From Bisbaumannia salifodinae (GTDB lineage: Bacteria > Pseudomonadota > Gammaproteobacteria > Pseudomonadales > Halomonadaceae), in the NCBI RefSeq assembly GCF_039522585.1, contig NZ_BAAADR010000022.1: DNA of 64,000 bases. One strand, 5' to 3'. A program made the translations under genes and the position numbers. A model generated the notes under the pieces. It ran no database searches, had not been told where the DNA came from, and was given only the letters and a program-made list of their open reading frames with translations. Positions 27,502 to 37,165 of this stretch are shown piece after piece (position 1 is the stretch's first letter; each line of letters starts with the position of its first letter).

Positions 27502-28531
27502 GGTTGAGGCCCTCGGGCAACGACTCGTAGTCGGACTGGAAGGTCTCGATGGCGCTCTCCGCCTCCTCGATGGCATCGAAGCGTGCCACATGGAAGAGCG
27601 CCTCCCCCTCGTTGGCCAGCGGCAGGTTGCTCATGCCGATCACGATGCCGTCGGCGTTGGCACGGACCTCCCCCTCCACGTTACCGAAGGGGTCCGCCAC
27701 CAGGCCCAGCAGCTCCCCCTTGGCGACCCGGGCACCGAGGCGCACCTTGGGGCGCAGGATGCCGTCGATGGTGGCCCGGGCCCAGCTGGAGCCATTGGCC
27801 ACCTCGGCGGCGGGGGGCGCGGTCCGGCGGCGGTCGCTGGTCAGCATGCCGATGCTGCGCATCACCCGGCGTACCCCGCGCACCCCGGGGGCGATGGCCC
27901 ACTCGTCGAAGCGCAGCGCCTCGCCCGCCTCATAGGTGAGCACCGGCACCCCGTTGCCCTGGGCATAGTGGCGCAGGCTGCCCTCGCGCAGCTCGGCATT
28001 GAGGATCACCGGCACGCCGAAGGCCATGGCCATGGCCTCGGTCTCGCCCCCCGGGGTCAACTGGGCACGGATCTGCGGCAAGTTGGTGCGGTGAATGGCG
28101 CCGGTATGCAGGTCGATGATATGGGTCGCCAGATCGACGATCTGCTCGCGAAACAACGCCGCCACCCGGGAGCCCAGGGAGCCCGACTCGCTGCCGGGGA
28201 AGCAGCGGTTGAGGTCGCGGCGATCGGGCAGGTAACGACTGTGCTGGACGAAGCCGAACACATTGACGATGGGCACGGCAATCAGGGTGCCGCGCAGGCC
28301 GCGCACGGCGCTGGAGCGCAGCAGCCGGCGCACGATCTCCACGCCATTGATCTCGTCGCCATGGATGGCGCCGCACACCAGCAGCACCGGCCCGCTCTGA
28401 CGCCCATGGATCACCTCCACCGGGATATGCAGGGGCGCATGGGTATAGAGCTTGGCCACGGGGACATCGATCTGGGCCCGGGAACCGGGGGCGACCCGCA
28501 CGCCGGCGAGTTCGAAGGGGGCACGCGCCAT
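27494..28531 (-). CDS. Succinylglutamate desuccinylase/aspartoacylase (M14-type) family protein
   Basis: A 345-residue predicted zinc hydrolase of the AstE/AspA family. Metal-binding residues are in CGAIHGDEINGVE (His, Glu) and DLHTGA (His), with the substrate-binding RRDLNRCFPG. The C-terminal part (about 250-345) is a beta-rich domain with KVRLGARVAKGELLG, often seen in this subgroup. No arginine-succinyltransferase genes are nearby, so a role in arginine breakdown is not supported; the natural substrate is unknown. Confidence 0.82.
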   Translation of the reverse strand: MARAPFELAGVRVAPGSRAQIDVPVAKLYTHAPLHIPVEVIHGRQSGPVLLVCGAIHGDEINGVEIVRRLLRSSAVRGLRGTLIAVPIVNVFGFVQHSRYLPDRRDLNRCFPGSESGSLGSRVAALFREQIVDLATHIIDLHTGAIHRTNLPQIRAQLTPGGETEAMAMAFGVPVILNAELREGSLRHYAQGNGVPVLTYEAGEALRFDEWAIAPGVRGVRRVMRSIGMLTSDRRRTAPPAAEVANGSSWARATIDGILRPKVRLGARVAKGELLGLVADPFGNVEGEVRANADGIVIGMSNLPLANEGEALFHVARFDAIEEAESAIETFQSDYESLPEGLNLK

Positions 28532-28622
28532 GGATCACATCCTATGTCAGAAGGCTGGTTTCCTTATACTCGCCCGAGCGGTTCGGCACGAGCCCCGTGC
28601 CTCAACGACCGCCGATGGCTTA

Positions 28623-28646
28623 TATATACAATCATGAATGTAAGTT
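28623..28646. promoter_or_regulatory. AcrR-type operator upstream of the TetR gene
   Basis: A 24-base AT-rich window centred on CATG (28633-28636), containing TACAATCATGAATGTAAG. It agrees at 19 of 24 positions with the AcrR-type palindrome (built on ACATACATT with GAATGTATG). Similar sites occur at 35522 and 37039. It lies 54 bases before the regulator start, as expected for autoregulation. Confidence 0.6.
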
Positions 28647-28699
28647 TCCCGATGGCTAGGGTAAACTAGGAGGGACTCCCCGCTCCCTCGAGACCCGAT

Positions 28700-29314
28700 A
28701 TGGCCCGAAAGACCAAAGCCGAAGCCGAAGCCACCCGTGAGGCGTTGCTGGAGGCCGCCGAGGCGGTATTCTATGCCAAGGGCGTGGCCCGCACCTCCCT
28801 GGAGGAGGTCGCCCGCCAGGCCGGCATGACCCGTGGCGCCGTCTACTGGCACTTCAAGAACAAGGGCGACCTCTTCGCCGCCCTGCTGGATCGCGTCCGC
28901 CTGCCCTTCCAGGAACTGGTGGAAGAGGTCCGCGCCGACAGTCACAACGACTCCCCCCTGGAGGCCATTCGCCTCGCCTGCCACAAGGGCTTCGCCCGCC
29001 TGGCGCAGCCCCGCTACCAACGGGTCTACTCGATCCTGGTTCATCGTTGCGAGTTCTTCGGCGATATCGACCCCATCGCCATGCAGAACGCCATGGCCAA
29101 CGAATCCTGTGGCGCCCTGGAGGAGTATTTCCAGTGTGCCGCCGCCCAAGGCCAGCTACGCGACGACATTGCCCCCGAGCAGGCGGCCCAGCTGCTGCAA
29201 GCGACCCTCGGTGGGCTCTTCCACGACTGGCTACGCAACCCCGACGACTTCTCGATCGAGGTCCGCGGCAACGCACTGGTGGAGGCCCTACTGCGCCTGG
29301 TCCAGCGTTGCTGA
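28700..29314 (+). CDS. TetR/AcrR-family repressor, probable regulator of the RND efflux operon
   Basis: A 204-residue repressor. The N-terminal helix-turn-helix is EATREALLEAAEAVFYAKG...RTSLEEVARQAGMTRGAVYWHFKNKGDLF, closely like AcrR/TtgR/SmeT. The C-terminal ligand domain has the TetR_C_2-like RYQRVYSILVHRCEF and GGLFHDWLRNPDDFS segments. In this family a drug binds and releases the protein from DNA. The efflux genes lie 2.4 kb to the right on the other strand, and all three gene starts carry similar palindromes. No strong ribosome site is seen. Confidence 0.87.
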   Translation: MARKTKAEAEATREALLEAAEAVFYAKGVARTSLEEVARQAGMTRGAVYWHFKNKGDLFAALLDRVRLPFQELVEEVRADSHNDSPLEAIRLACHKGFARLAQPRYQRVYSILVHRCEFFGDIDPIAMQNAMANESCGALEEYFQCAAAQGQLRDDIAPEQAAQLLQATLGGLFHDWLRNPDDFSIEVRGNALVEALLRLVQRC

Positions 29315-29396
29315 GTTCTCTTCATACAGAATTGCTGCATCGCAACAAAACTCCGCTACACTGAAGGCCTCGGCATCATCCGCGGAGGGTACCGCC

Positions 29397-30284
29397 ATGG
29401 ACGACCTGGCCCTGATCCCCCTGGGAGAAGCGGAGGTGGCCGTGCGCATCTGGCACCCCAGGGCCTCCCGCACCCTGATCGCCTGGCACGGCCTCTCCCG
29501 ACATGGCGGCGACTTCGCTCCCCTGGCGCGATTATTGGGCCCCGACTGGCGCATCCTGGCGCCGGATACTCCCGGCCGCGGCCTCTCCAGCTGGCCGCTG
29601 TTTCCCGCCTACGACTACCGTTACGAGCGCTACCAGGCCCTGGCCCTGCAGCTGCTCGACCACTTCGCCCTGCCCCGGGTGGCCTGGCTGGGCACCTCCA
29701 TGGGCGGCCTGCTGGGCATGCTGCTGGCGGCGGATGCCCAGCACGGGCGGCGCATCGAACGGTTGATCCTCAACGACGTGGGGCCGGAGCTGGAACTCCA
29801 GGGCCTGGTGGAACTGGGGGGCTACTTCGCCATGCCGCGCTACTTCAGCCGCTTCGGCGACCTGTGCCGGGAACTGCGCCGCCATCATGCCGACTTCGGC
29901 ATCAGCGACGAGCGAGACTGGCGGGAGCTGGCCCTGAACAGCGCCCGACGGCTGCCCGACGGCGGCTGGACCTTCCACTACGACCCGCGCATCGTCGAGC
30001 AGTTTATCCATGACCGTCCCCGGGATACCTGGCAGGACTGGGCCGCCCTGGGCTGCCCCCTGATGGCGATCCGCGGCGCCCGCTCGGGGCTCCTCAGCCA
30101 GGAGGTGGTAGCGCGCATGGCCAGGGTGCAGCCCGACCTGGTGACCCTGGAGGTGGCGGACTGCGGCCATGCCCCCATGCTCGATACCCCGGCCCAGGTG
30201 AAACCGATCCGGGACTTCCTGGTGGAGGCCCCGCGCCCCGGCTGGCGCCGGCGGCTGCGCCGCCTGCTACCGCCTTACCGCTGA
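29397..30284 (+). CDS. Alpha/beta hydrolase
   Basis: A 295-residue alpha/beta-hydrolase-fold enzyme with the oxyanion region WHGLSRHGGDF, the nucleophile elbow GTSMGGLLGM (Ser about 103), and the C-terminal His in CGHAPMLD. These give the Ser-Asp-His triad expected for esterases and related hydrolases. Start at 29397 follows GGAGGG. A much longer open frame upstream overlaps the TetR gene and is not used. Substrate unknown. Confidence 0.82.
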   Translation: MDDLALIPLGEAEVAVRIWHPRASRTLIAWHGLSRHGGDFAPLARLLGPDWRILAPDTPGRGLSSWPLFPAYDYRYERYQALALQLLDHFALPRVAWLGTSMGGLLGMLLAADAQHGRRIERLILNDVGPELELQGLVELGGYFAMPRYFSRFGDLCRELRRHHADFGISDERDWRELALNSARRLPDGGWTFHYDPRIVEQFIHDRPRDTWQDWAALGCPLMAIRGARSGLLSQEVVARMARVQPDLVTLEVADCGHAPMLDTPAQVKPIRDFLVEAPRPGWRRRLRRLLPPYR

Positions 30285-30298
30285 ACCGCGACCCGGCG

Positions 30299-30967
30299 TC
30301 ACTGGGAGGCGGCACGCCGCGGCCGCCGCCCGCGACGCAGGCGATGCACCCGGGTGTGAGCCTCCTCGAACTCGTTCAGGGGCACGCTGCGGTAGCTCTC
30401 CTCCCCGGCCAGGTACTTGACCAGTACCCGCCGTTCGCCGGCCCTGGGCAGGGCCCCCGCCTTGCCATGCAGACGCACCTCATGCTCCGGGTCATCCTCC
30501 AGGGTCGCCCGGGTGCAGTCGTCGCCGCCGCAGTCACCGCTCACCAGCACCGTCTCCCCCAGCAGGCAGCGCCGTCCCGCGTGGCGATGGAACCAGCGGT
30601 GCAGGGCATGACAGACCGCGGCGGCCAGGGGCGAGGCCAGGGCCAGGGCCCCCCACAGCACCACCACCCCCACCGGGATGCGAAACAGCCCCAGCGGCAG
30701 CCAGCGCAGTACCAGCAGCTCCAGGGCCAGGGTGAATGCGCCGGCGATCGCCAGCAGCACCGTCAGGGCGACGCTCGCCGGCACCCCGGCGAAGCCCAGC
30801 GCCACCAGGGTACTGGCCAGATGATCGCCCTTGAGGCTGTCATGCTCGAAGAGCTCCAGCGGTGCCAGGCGCAGCACCACCAGCAACCAGTAGAGGATCA
30901 GCAGCCCCAGGGCCAGGGTGAAGACTCCCAGGGGGAAACCGAGGAGGGTCTGAGTCAGGACGTCCAT
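30299..30967 (-). CDS. Membrane protein with predicted C-terminal OB-fold (YqiJ/NfeD-like)
   Basis: A 222-residue protein with three to four membrane helices (about 10-32, 55-80, 85-118) and a basic C-terminal soluble domain (about 130-222) that contains GRRCLLGETVLVSGDCGGDDCTRA and RVLVKYLAGEES. This pattern fits the YqiJ/NfeD class of small OB-fold membrane partners of flotillin-type proteins, but no flotillin gene is seen here, so the call is tentative. AAGGAG lies before the ATG. Confidence 0.55.
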   Translation of the reverse strand: MDVLTQTLLGFPLGVFTLALGLLILYWLLVVLRLAPLELFEHDSLKGDHLASTLVALGFAGVPASVALTVLLAIAGAFTLALELLVLRWLPLGLFRIPVGVVVLWGALALASPLAAAVCHALHRWFHRHAGRRCLLGETVLVSGDCGGDDCTRATLEDDPEHEVRLHGKAGALPRAGERRVLVKYLAGEESYRSVPLNEFEEAHTRVHRLRRGRRPRRAASQ

Positions 30968-31045
30968 GGCGCGCTCCTTGGCCGGTACTTAGCCGACAAA
31001 GTAGTTTTCTCTAATCAGCGTAGACCATGCCCAACGACTGCCCAT

Positions 31046-31077
31046 AAAAAACGCGGGCCCCCTCTCGGGAGCCCGCG
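31046..31077 (-). terminator. Terminator of the RND efflux operon
   Basis: CGCGGGC (31052-31058) pairs with GCCCGCG (31071-31077), followed on the minus strand by a run of six T residues. It lies just past the pump gene. Confidence 0.85.
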
Positions 31078-31098
31078 TCGCTCGCACTCATGCCCGGG

Positions 31099-34000
31099 TC
31101 AGCGGGACGCGCCCTCCTCCGGGGCCGGCTGCGCCGGGGAGGGCGCCTCGCCGCCCAGTTGCCGCCGCAGCCAGTCGGAGACGCTGGCGATCATGGCGTA
31201 GAAGCTGGGCACGAAGAGGCTGCCCAGCACCGCCACCGAGGCCATCCCCACCGCCACCGTGGTGCCGATATGGTGGCTGCTCACGTCGCTGGCGCCGGTG
31301 GCCATGGCCAGCGGCAGGGTGCCGAAGATAAACGCCAGGGAGGTCATCACGATGGGACGGAAGCGCAGCTCCGCCGCCGTGATGGCCGCCTCGCGGATCG
31401 TCTTGCCCAGCTCCCTGCGCTGCAACTCGGCGAACTCGACGATCAGGATGGCGTTCTTGGCCGCCAGGCCCACCACCACCAGCATGCCGATCTCCACATA
31501 GACGCTGGTGTCCAGGCCGCGCAACACGATGCCACCGATGCCCCCCAGGAAGGCGAAGGGCGTGGCGGTAAGCACCGCCAGGGGCAGCGACCAGCTCTCG
31601 TACTGGGCCGCCAGGATCAGGAACACCATCAGGATGCCGAAGACGATGGCCAGCACCGCGGTGTTGCCCAACTGGCTCTCCTGATAGGCGGTCCCCGTCC
31701 AGCCCATGCCCCAGCCGCTGCCCAGGGTCTCGGCCACCACCTCCTCCATGGCGGTGATGGCCTGGGCGGAGCTATAGCCCGGCGCCTCGCCGCCCTGGAA
31801 CTGGGCGCCCAGGTAGACGCCGAAGCGTGACACCACCGCCGGCGCGGCCTGGCGCTCCAGGGTCACGAACTCGGAGAGCGGGATGCGCTCGCCGTTACCG
31901 CCACGCACATAGACATTGCCGATATCGTCCGGGGTGCGGCGGAACTCGTCCTCGTTCTGCAGATAGACCTGGAAGTTGCGGTTCTGGTAGCTGAAGAAGT
32001 TGACGAAGCCGTTACCGAAGGTATTCGACAGGGTGGCGTTGAGATCCTCCAGGGCCACGCCATAGCTCAGCGCCTTCTGCTGATCGATCTCGGCGCGGTA
32101 ACCCGGCACGTTGACGTTGAAGGTGGTGAACACCTGCTGCAGGGCCGGATGTTCGTTGGCCGCCTGCATCACCGCCAGGGACGCCTGGAACAGCTCCTCG
32201 GCCGAGGCCCCCTCGAAGGACTGCAGGTAGCCGGTGAAGCCCCCGGTGGTGGAGAGCCCCATGATCGGCGGCAGGTTGAAGGCCATGGCCGACCCACCCC
32301 CGGTCTGCGCCCCCAACTGCATGATGCGCCCCACCAGCTCGTCGGCGGTCAGCTCGCGGTCCTCCCAGGGCTCCATGTTGATGAACATGATGCCCCGGGC
32401 GGTATTCACCGCACTGGAGAGGATGTCATAGCCGGCCACGGCGACCGAATGCCGTACCCCGGGGATCTCCTCGATCTTGGCGCTGAGTTCCGCCATGTAC
32501 TCCCGGGTCCGCGCCAGGGAAGCGGAGTCCGGCAGCTGCACGGCCGCCATCACCAGGCCCTGGTCGGTCTCCGGCACCAGGGTCGAGGGCGTGCTCTGGT
32601 AGAGCCACCAGGAGCCCGCGCCCACCAGGGCGGTGAGCAGCAGCGCCAGCCCCCAGAAACGCACCAGCACCTTGACCACCCAGATATAGGCGGCGGTGAT
32701 GCCGGCGAAGAGGCGATCGAAGAGACGCAGCGGGGTATAGATGGCACGCATCAGCTTCGACTGCCCCAGCTTGGGCTTATGCTTGATGAAGATCGCCGAC
32801 AGGGCCGGGGTGAAGGTCAGCGCCATCAGCGCCGAGAAGGCCACCGAGACCGCCACGGTAATGGCGAACTGCTGGTAGATCTGCCCGGTGAAACCGCCCA
32901 GGAAGGCCACCGGCACGAACACCGCGGCCATGATCAGCGAGGTGGCGATGACCGGCCCGCCCACCTCCTTCATGGCCTGGATGGTGGCCTGGCGGACGCT
33001 GATCTCCTCGTCCTCGCCGAGGACCCGCTCCACGTTCTCCACCACCAGGATGGCGTCATCCACCACGATGCCGATGGAGAGCACCAGGGCGAAGAGCGTC
33101 AGCAGGTTGATCGAGAAGCCGAACAGGTAGAAACCGGCGAAGGTGGCCAGCACCGAGACCGGCACCACCGACATGGCGATCACCGTGAAGCGCCAGTTCT
33201 GCAGGAAGATAAACAGGATCACGCCGACGATCAGGAAGGCCTCGATAAAGACGTGCTTCACCGTTTCCACGGAGGCATCGATAAACAGGGTGGTGTCATA
33301 GGGCACCACCTGCTCGAGCCCCGGCGGGAAGCGCTCGGCCAGCCGGTCCATGGTGGCCTTCACCGCCGCCGCGGTCTCCAGGGCATTGGCCCCGGGCTGC
33401 TGGTTGATGATGATCGGGGTCATCTCGGCGCCATTCAGGCGCGCCTCCACCCCGTAGGAGGAGGCCCCCAGCTCGATACGCGCCACATCCGCGAGACGTA
33501 GCGCCGAGCCGTCCGGGTTGGTGCGCAGGAAGATCTCGCGGAAGTCATCGACGTTGGAGAGGCGACCGCCGGCGGTGATGGTATAGGTGAAGGCCCGCGG
33601 CTCGCCCTGGGGCGTGGCCGCCAGGCTGCCCGCCGGCACCTCGGTGTTCTGGGCGCGAATCGCCCGGGCCACCTCGGTGGGCGTCAGGTCGTACTGGGCC
33701 AGCTTGTCTGGATCCATCCAGATGCGCATGGCGAACTCGCCGCCGCCCAATACCTCGGCACTGCCCACCCCCGGCACCTGACGCAGCTCGTCGAGGATAT
33801 TGAGGGTGGCATAGTTCTGCATGAAGACGTTGTTGTAGTCGCCCTCCGGGGAGATCAACGCCACCAGCATCAGGATCGAACTGGACTGCAGCGACACCGT
33901 CACGCCCTGGGACTGTACCGCCTCGGGCAGCTGCGAGAGCGCCCCCTGCACCCGGTTATTGACGTTGATGGTGTTGATATCGCCATCGGTGCCGATATCG

Positions 34001-34287
34001 AAGGCCACGCTCAGGCTCATCAGGCCATTATCGGCGCTGTTCGAGGTCATGTAGAGCATGTTCTCGACGCCGTTGATGGCCTCCGCCAGGGGCGCGGCCA
34101 CGGTCTGCGCCACCGTTTCGGCGTTGGCCCCCGGGAAGGTGGCCTGCACCGAGACCGTGGGCGGTACCACGCTGGGATACTGCTCGATGGGCAGTACCCG
34201 CATGCTCACCACCCCGATCACGGTGAGGATGATCGCCAGTACCGTGGCGAAGATCGGTCGCTTGATAAAGAAGTTGGAGAAGTTCAT
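31099..34287 (-). CDS. RND multidrug efflux pump, inner-membrane transporter (AcrB/MexB type)
   Basis: Proton-driven exporter in the inner membrane, working with the adaptor and outer-membrane channel encoded just upstream. The 1062-residue protein has the RND layout: TM1 (about 11-29), large periplasmic loops (about 40-330 and 560-870), and twelve membrane helices in all. The proton-relay Asp pair is in SIGIVVDDAILVVENVER (about 406-407). The start overlaps the adaptor gene by one base. Of the HAE1 subfamily; substrate range cannot be read from sequence. Confidence 0.96.
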   Translation of the reverse strand: MNFSNFFIKRPIFATVLAIILTVIGVVSMRVLPIEQYPSVVPPTVSVQATFPGANAETVAQTVAAPLAEAINGVENMLYMTSNSADNGLMSLSVAFDIGTDGDINTINVNNRVQGALSQLPEAVQSQGVTVSLQSSSILMLVALISPEGDYNNVFMQNYATLNILDELRQVPGVGSAEVLGGGEFAMRIWMDPDKLAQYDLTPTEVARAIRAQNTEVPAGSLAATPQGEPRAFTYTITAGGRLSNVDDFREIFLRTNPDGSALRLADVARIELGASSYGVEARLNGAEMTPIIINQQPGANALETAAAVKATMDRLAERFPPGLEQVVPYDTTLFIDASVETVKHVFIEAFLIVGVILFIFLQNWRFTVIAMSVVPVSVLATFAGFYLFGFSINLLTLFALVLSIGIVVDDAILVVENVERVLGEDEEISVRQATIQAMKEVGGPVIATSLIMAAVFVPVAFLGGFTGQIYQQFAITVAVSVAFSALMALTFTPALSAIFIKHKPKLGQSKLMRAIYTPLRLFDRLFAGITAAYIWVVKVLVRFWGLALLLTALVGAGSWWLYQSTPSTLVPETDQGLVMAAVQLPDSASLARTREYMAELSAKIEEIPGVRHSVAVAGYDILSSAVNTARGIMFINMEPWEDRELTADELVGRIMQLGAQTGGGSAMAFNLPPIMGLSTTGGFTGYLQSFEGASAEELFQASLAVMQAANEHPALQQVFTTFNVNVPGYRAEIDQQKALSYGVALEDLNATLSNTFGNGFVNFFSYQNRNFQVYLQNEDEFRRTPDDIGNVYVRGGNGERIPLSEFVTLERQAAPAVVSRFGVYLGAQFQGGEAPGYSSAQAITAMEEVVAETLGSGWGMGWTGTAYQESQLGNTAVLAIVFGILMVFLILAAQYESWSLPLAVLTATPFAFLGGIGGIVLRGLDTSVYVEIGMLVVVGLAAKNAILIVEFAELQRRELGKTIREAAITAAELRFRPIVMTSLAFIFGTLPLAMATGASDVSSHHIGTTVAVGMASVAVLGSLFVPSFYAMIASVSDWLRRQLGGEAPSPAQPAPEEGASR

Positions 34288-35477
34288 CAGGCGTCGTCCT
34301 CGGCCGCCTCGGCGGCCGCTTCCAGCGCCTCGTCGCTAGGCGCCGCCGCCAGCCCATCGAAGGGCTGCGGATCGATGGGGGTCCCCGGCTGCAGGCCGGC
34401 GGGGTCACCCACCACGACGCGGTCGCCGGGCTCGAGGCCCTCGCGAATGATCTGCCAGGGGCCGGCGCCATCGCCCAGCGCCACGGGACGCGCCCGGGCC
34501 AGGTTCTCCTCATCCAGCACGAACACCTGGGGCCCCATCAGGCCCTGGGTCACGGCGATCTCCGGTACCGCCAGCACCTCGAAGCGCTTGAGGCCCTCGA
34601 TGCGCACCCGCACGAACTGTCCCGGTAGCACATTGGCCTCGGGATTGGCGAAGACGGCGGCGGCCTGAATGGTGCTGGTGCCCTCGCCGACCCGCGAGCC
34701 GAGGAAGCTCAGCCGGCCGCTGAGCGCCTCCTGCCCCGGCACCCGCAGGGTGGCGCCGATCGCGGTGAGGTCCTGATCCTGCAGCTGACGGCGCAGCTCC
34801 AGGGCCTCCTGCTGAGGCAGTTGGAAACGCACCTCCAGCGGGTCCAGGGGGGTGATGGTGGCCAGCTCGGTGCCCACATTGACCAGGTTGCCCACGTTGA
34901 CCTGGCTCAGGCCGATCATGCCGCTGACCGGCGCGGTGACCTGGGCATAGTCGAGATCGATGGTGGCACTGGCCAGGGCGGCCTCGGCCTGGGCCACATT
35001 GGCCCGCGCCACGTTCAGTTCGGCACGGGCCTGGTCCACCTGCTGGCGGCTGACCGAGTTCTGGCTCAGCAATCGCTCGAAGCGTTCGGCATCGCGCTGG
35101 GCCCGGGAGAGCTGGGCCCGGGCGCTCTGCAGGTCGGCCTCGCGCTGGTTGACCTGGGCCTGGTAGAGGTCCGGCTCGATGGTATAGAGCGGCTGACCGG
35201 CCTCCACCAGCTCCCCCGGCTCGAAGTGACGCGCCTCCAGGAAGCCGGTGACTCGAGCCACCAGGGTCACCTCATCGTCGCTGCGCAGCAGCGCCGGGTA
35301 GGACTTCTCCAGGGGCAGGTCCCGATAGGCCATCTCCATGACCGCCACCGGAAGGGACGGCTGCTCCTGGGCGGCGGCATGTTGTTGTGGTGCGTCATCC
35401 TGGCCACAGGCGGTGAGCAGCAACGCCGCCGCGCCCACCAGCAGGCCGGCGAGGCCTAGACGGGGGAATGGTTTCAT
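34287..35477 (-). CDS. RND efflux periplasmic adaptor (AcrA/MexA type), lipoprotein
   Basis: Membrane fusion protein linking the pump to the outer-membrane channel. The start is set at the Met of MKPFPRLGL (35477), which gives a lipoprotein signal ending LLLTACG (Cys about 24); the longer frame has no signal. The 396-residue protein has the lipoyl-type segment VARVTGFLEARHFEPGELVEAGQPLYTIE, a long coiled coil (about 100-165) and the beta-barrel/membrane-proximal region. Overlaps the pump gene; preceded by an AcrR-type palindrome. Confidence 0.94.
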   Translation of the reverse strand: MKPFPRLGLAGLLVGAAALLLTACGQDDAPQQHAAAQEQPSLPVAVMEMAYRDLPLEKSYPALLRSDDEVTLVARVTGFLEARHFEPGELVEAGQPLYTIEPDLYQAQVNQREADLQSARAQLSRAQRDAERFERLLSQNSVSRQQVDQARAELNVARANVAQAEAALASATIDLDYAQVTAPVSGMIGLSQVNVGNLVNVGTELATITPLDPLEVRFQLPQQEALELRRQLQDQDLTAIGATLRVPGQEALSGRLSFLGSRVGEGTSTIQAAAVFANPEANVLPGQFVRVRIEGLKRFEVLAVPEIAVTQGLMGPQVFVLDEENLARARPVALGDGAGPWQIIREGLEPGDRVVVGDPAGLQPGTPIDPQPFDGLAAAPSDEALEAAAEAAEDDA

Positions 35478-35521
35478 GAGGTCTGTCGATCCCTGTGTAT
35501 GCACGAATAATCCACGAATCT

Positions 35522-35545
35522 TACATTCATCCATGTATGGATGTA
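35522..35545. promoter_or_regulatory. AcrR-type operator upstream of the adaptor gene
   Basis: A near-palindrome, TACATTCATCCATGTATGG and the following bases, lying 45 bases before the adaptor start. It agrees at 19 of 24 positions with the AcrR-type palindrome, like the site at 28623. Confidence 0.65.
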
Positions 35546-35561
35546 AACGTTAGCCGTTTAA

Positions 35562-37007
35562 TCATTCCCTTCTCGGCGGCTCACCGATATCCAGGGCCGC
35601 GTCATAGGCCCCCTCGTCCGGCAGGCTCAGGCGGACACTCTCCGACGCCAACCAGCCATTGATCTCCTCGATGCTGGCCAGATCCAGTACCCCGGCCTGC
35701 TGACGCAGGGTCAGCAGGTTGAGCACATAGTCATAGCGGGCCTCGGCATGGTTGGCAATGGCATCGAACAGGCTACGCTCGGCATTGAGCACATCGACGA
35801 TATTGCGGGTTCCCACCTCGTAACCGGCACGGGTCGCCTCCAGGGCGCTCTGGTTGGAGACGATGGCCTGGGCGCGGGCCTCCACGGTGGACACGTCATT
35901 GCTCACCTGGGTATAGAGGGAGCGCACCTGCTGCACCGTATCGCGACGCTGGGCCTCGAAATCGTACTGGCTCGACTCCAGCAGGAAGCTGCTCTGGCGA
36001 ACGCCCGCCTGGGTGCGTCCCCCGGTATAGAGCGGCAGGTTGACGCCGATGCCCACCTGGGCCTGGGAGTCGTGACCGCTCAGGCGATCATTGTCGCTAT
36101 CGCCGTACTGGTAGTTGGCAAACGCATTGAGCGTGGGCAGATGGCCGGCACGGGCCACCGCCACGGCGCTGCGAGAGACCTCGACACCGGCCTGGCTGGC
36201 CAATACCAGGGGATTGTTCTCCATCGCCAGGGACACCCAGTGATCGCGATCGGCGGGCGTCGGCGCCGCGATGGGCAGCCCCTCGCCGAGGGCATCCACC
36301 GCGCCGTAGCGCTGGCCGGTGAGCCGCTCCAGGGTCTCGAAGCTGACCTGCAGGTTGCTCTCGGCGGTGATGCGCTCGGCGCGGGACTGGTCGAAGCTGG
36401 CCCGGGCTTCCTGCACCTCGGTGATGGCGATCAGGCCCACCTCGAACTGCTCCTGGGCCTGTTCCAGCTGGCGGCCGATCGCCCGCTCCTGGGCACGCCG
36501 GGCCTCGAGGATCTCGTGGGCGCGGAGGATATTGAAGTAGGCATTGGCCACATCGATCAGCACCTGCTGCTCGGTAGCTGCCAGGCGATAGAGCTGCTGG
36601 TCGATCTCGCGCTCGGACCGCTCCAGCTCGCGACGATTGCGGGCATCATAGAGGGCCTGAGTGGCCTCCAGGGTCACCCCGGCGCTATTGAAGCGATCGT
36701 CCCCGGCGACGGTACCGAGGGTGGTCTGGCTCTCGAACTGCCGGGTATGGGTCAGGTTACCCTGGGCGTTGAGCTGCGGTAGCAGGTCGCCCCGTTCCAC
36801 GTCACGACCCGCCTCCACGCTATCGGAGAGGGACCGGGCCGAGGCCAGCTCGGCATTATTGCTCAGGGCATCCCGGGTGATGGTAAGCAGGTCCGCCGCC
36901 AGGGCCGAGGTGCTGAACAGCGAGGCCAGCAGGGCGGGCAGCAGGGCCCGGCGGAAACCGGCACGGCGCAGGGCGGCATGGAGACGGGGGGTCGGCGATG
37001 GCGTCAT
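35562..37007 (-). CDS. TolC-family outer-membrane channel
   Basis: Forms the outer-membrane exit duct of the efflux system. The 481-residue protein starts at 37007, where AAGGATGAG lies upstream. The signal peptide is cleaved after about residue 36 (FSTSALAADL). The body has two repeats of the long-helix/beta-strand TolC pattern, with QANLTHTRQFES-like and YEVGTRNIVDVLNAERSLFDA segments, the latter typical of TolC proper. Encoded first in the operon, with the adaptor and pump genes after it, and its own AcrR-type site upstream. Confidence 0.92.
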   Translation of the reverse strand: MTPSPTPRLHAALRRAGFRRALLPALLASLFSTSALAADLLTITRDALSNNAELASARSLSDSVEAGRDVERGDLLPQLNAQGNLTHTRQFESQTTLGTVAGDDRFNSAGVTLEATQALYDARNRRELERSEREIDQQLYRLAATEQQVLIDVANAYFNILRAHEILEARRAQERAIGRQLEQAQEQFEVGLIAITEVQEARASFDQSRAERITAESNLQVSFETLERLTGQRYGAVDALGEGLPIAAPTPADRDHWVSLAMENNPLVLASQAGVEVSRSAVAVARAGHLPTLNAFANYQYGDSDNDRLSGHDSQAQVGIGVNLPLYTGGRTQAGVRQSSFLLESSQYDFEAQRRDTVQQVRSLYTQVSNDVSTVEARAQAIVSNQSALEATRAGYEVGTRNIVDVLNAERSLFDAIANHAEARYDYVLNLLTLRQQAGVLDLASIEEINGWLASESVRLSLPDEGAYDAALDIGEPPRRE

Positions 37008-37038
37008 CGGCTCATCCTTGATGGCTGGACAGGGTATA

Positions 37039-37062
37039 TACATACATTGTCGCATGTTTCTT
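37039..37062. promoter_or_regulatory. AcrR-type operator upstream of the outer-membrane channel gene
   Basis: The left half TACATACATT is a perfect match to the AcrR-type half site, and the right half (CGCATGTTTC) is degenerate, 17 of 24 positions overall. It lies 31 bases before the start of the TolC-family gene. Confidence 0.5.
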
Positions 37063-37165
37063 TGCTGAATCCACTCCCTCGGCGCCAGGATGCGCGTTTT
37101 TTCCATCCTGCCCGAGGCTGACTCACAGCATATGACAAGATCGCCCCCTCTCCGACTCGTGACAT

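Noticed and set aside
28833..29396. Upstream extension of the alpha/beta hydrolase through the TetR gene
   Set aside because: Overlaps a clear TetR gene in another frame; the ATG at 29397 with GGAGGG is the true start.
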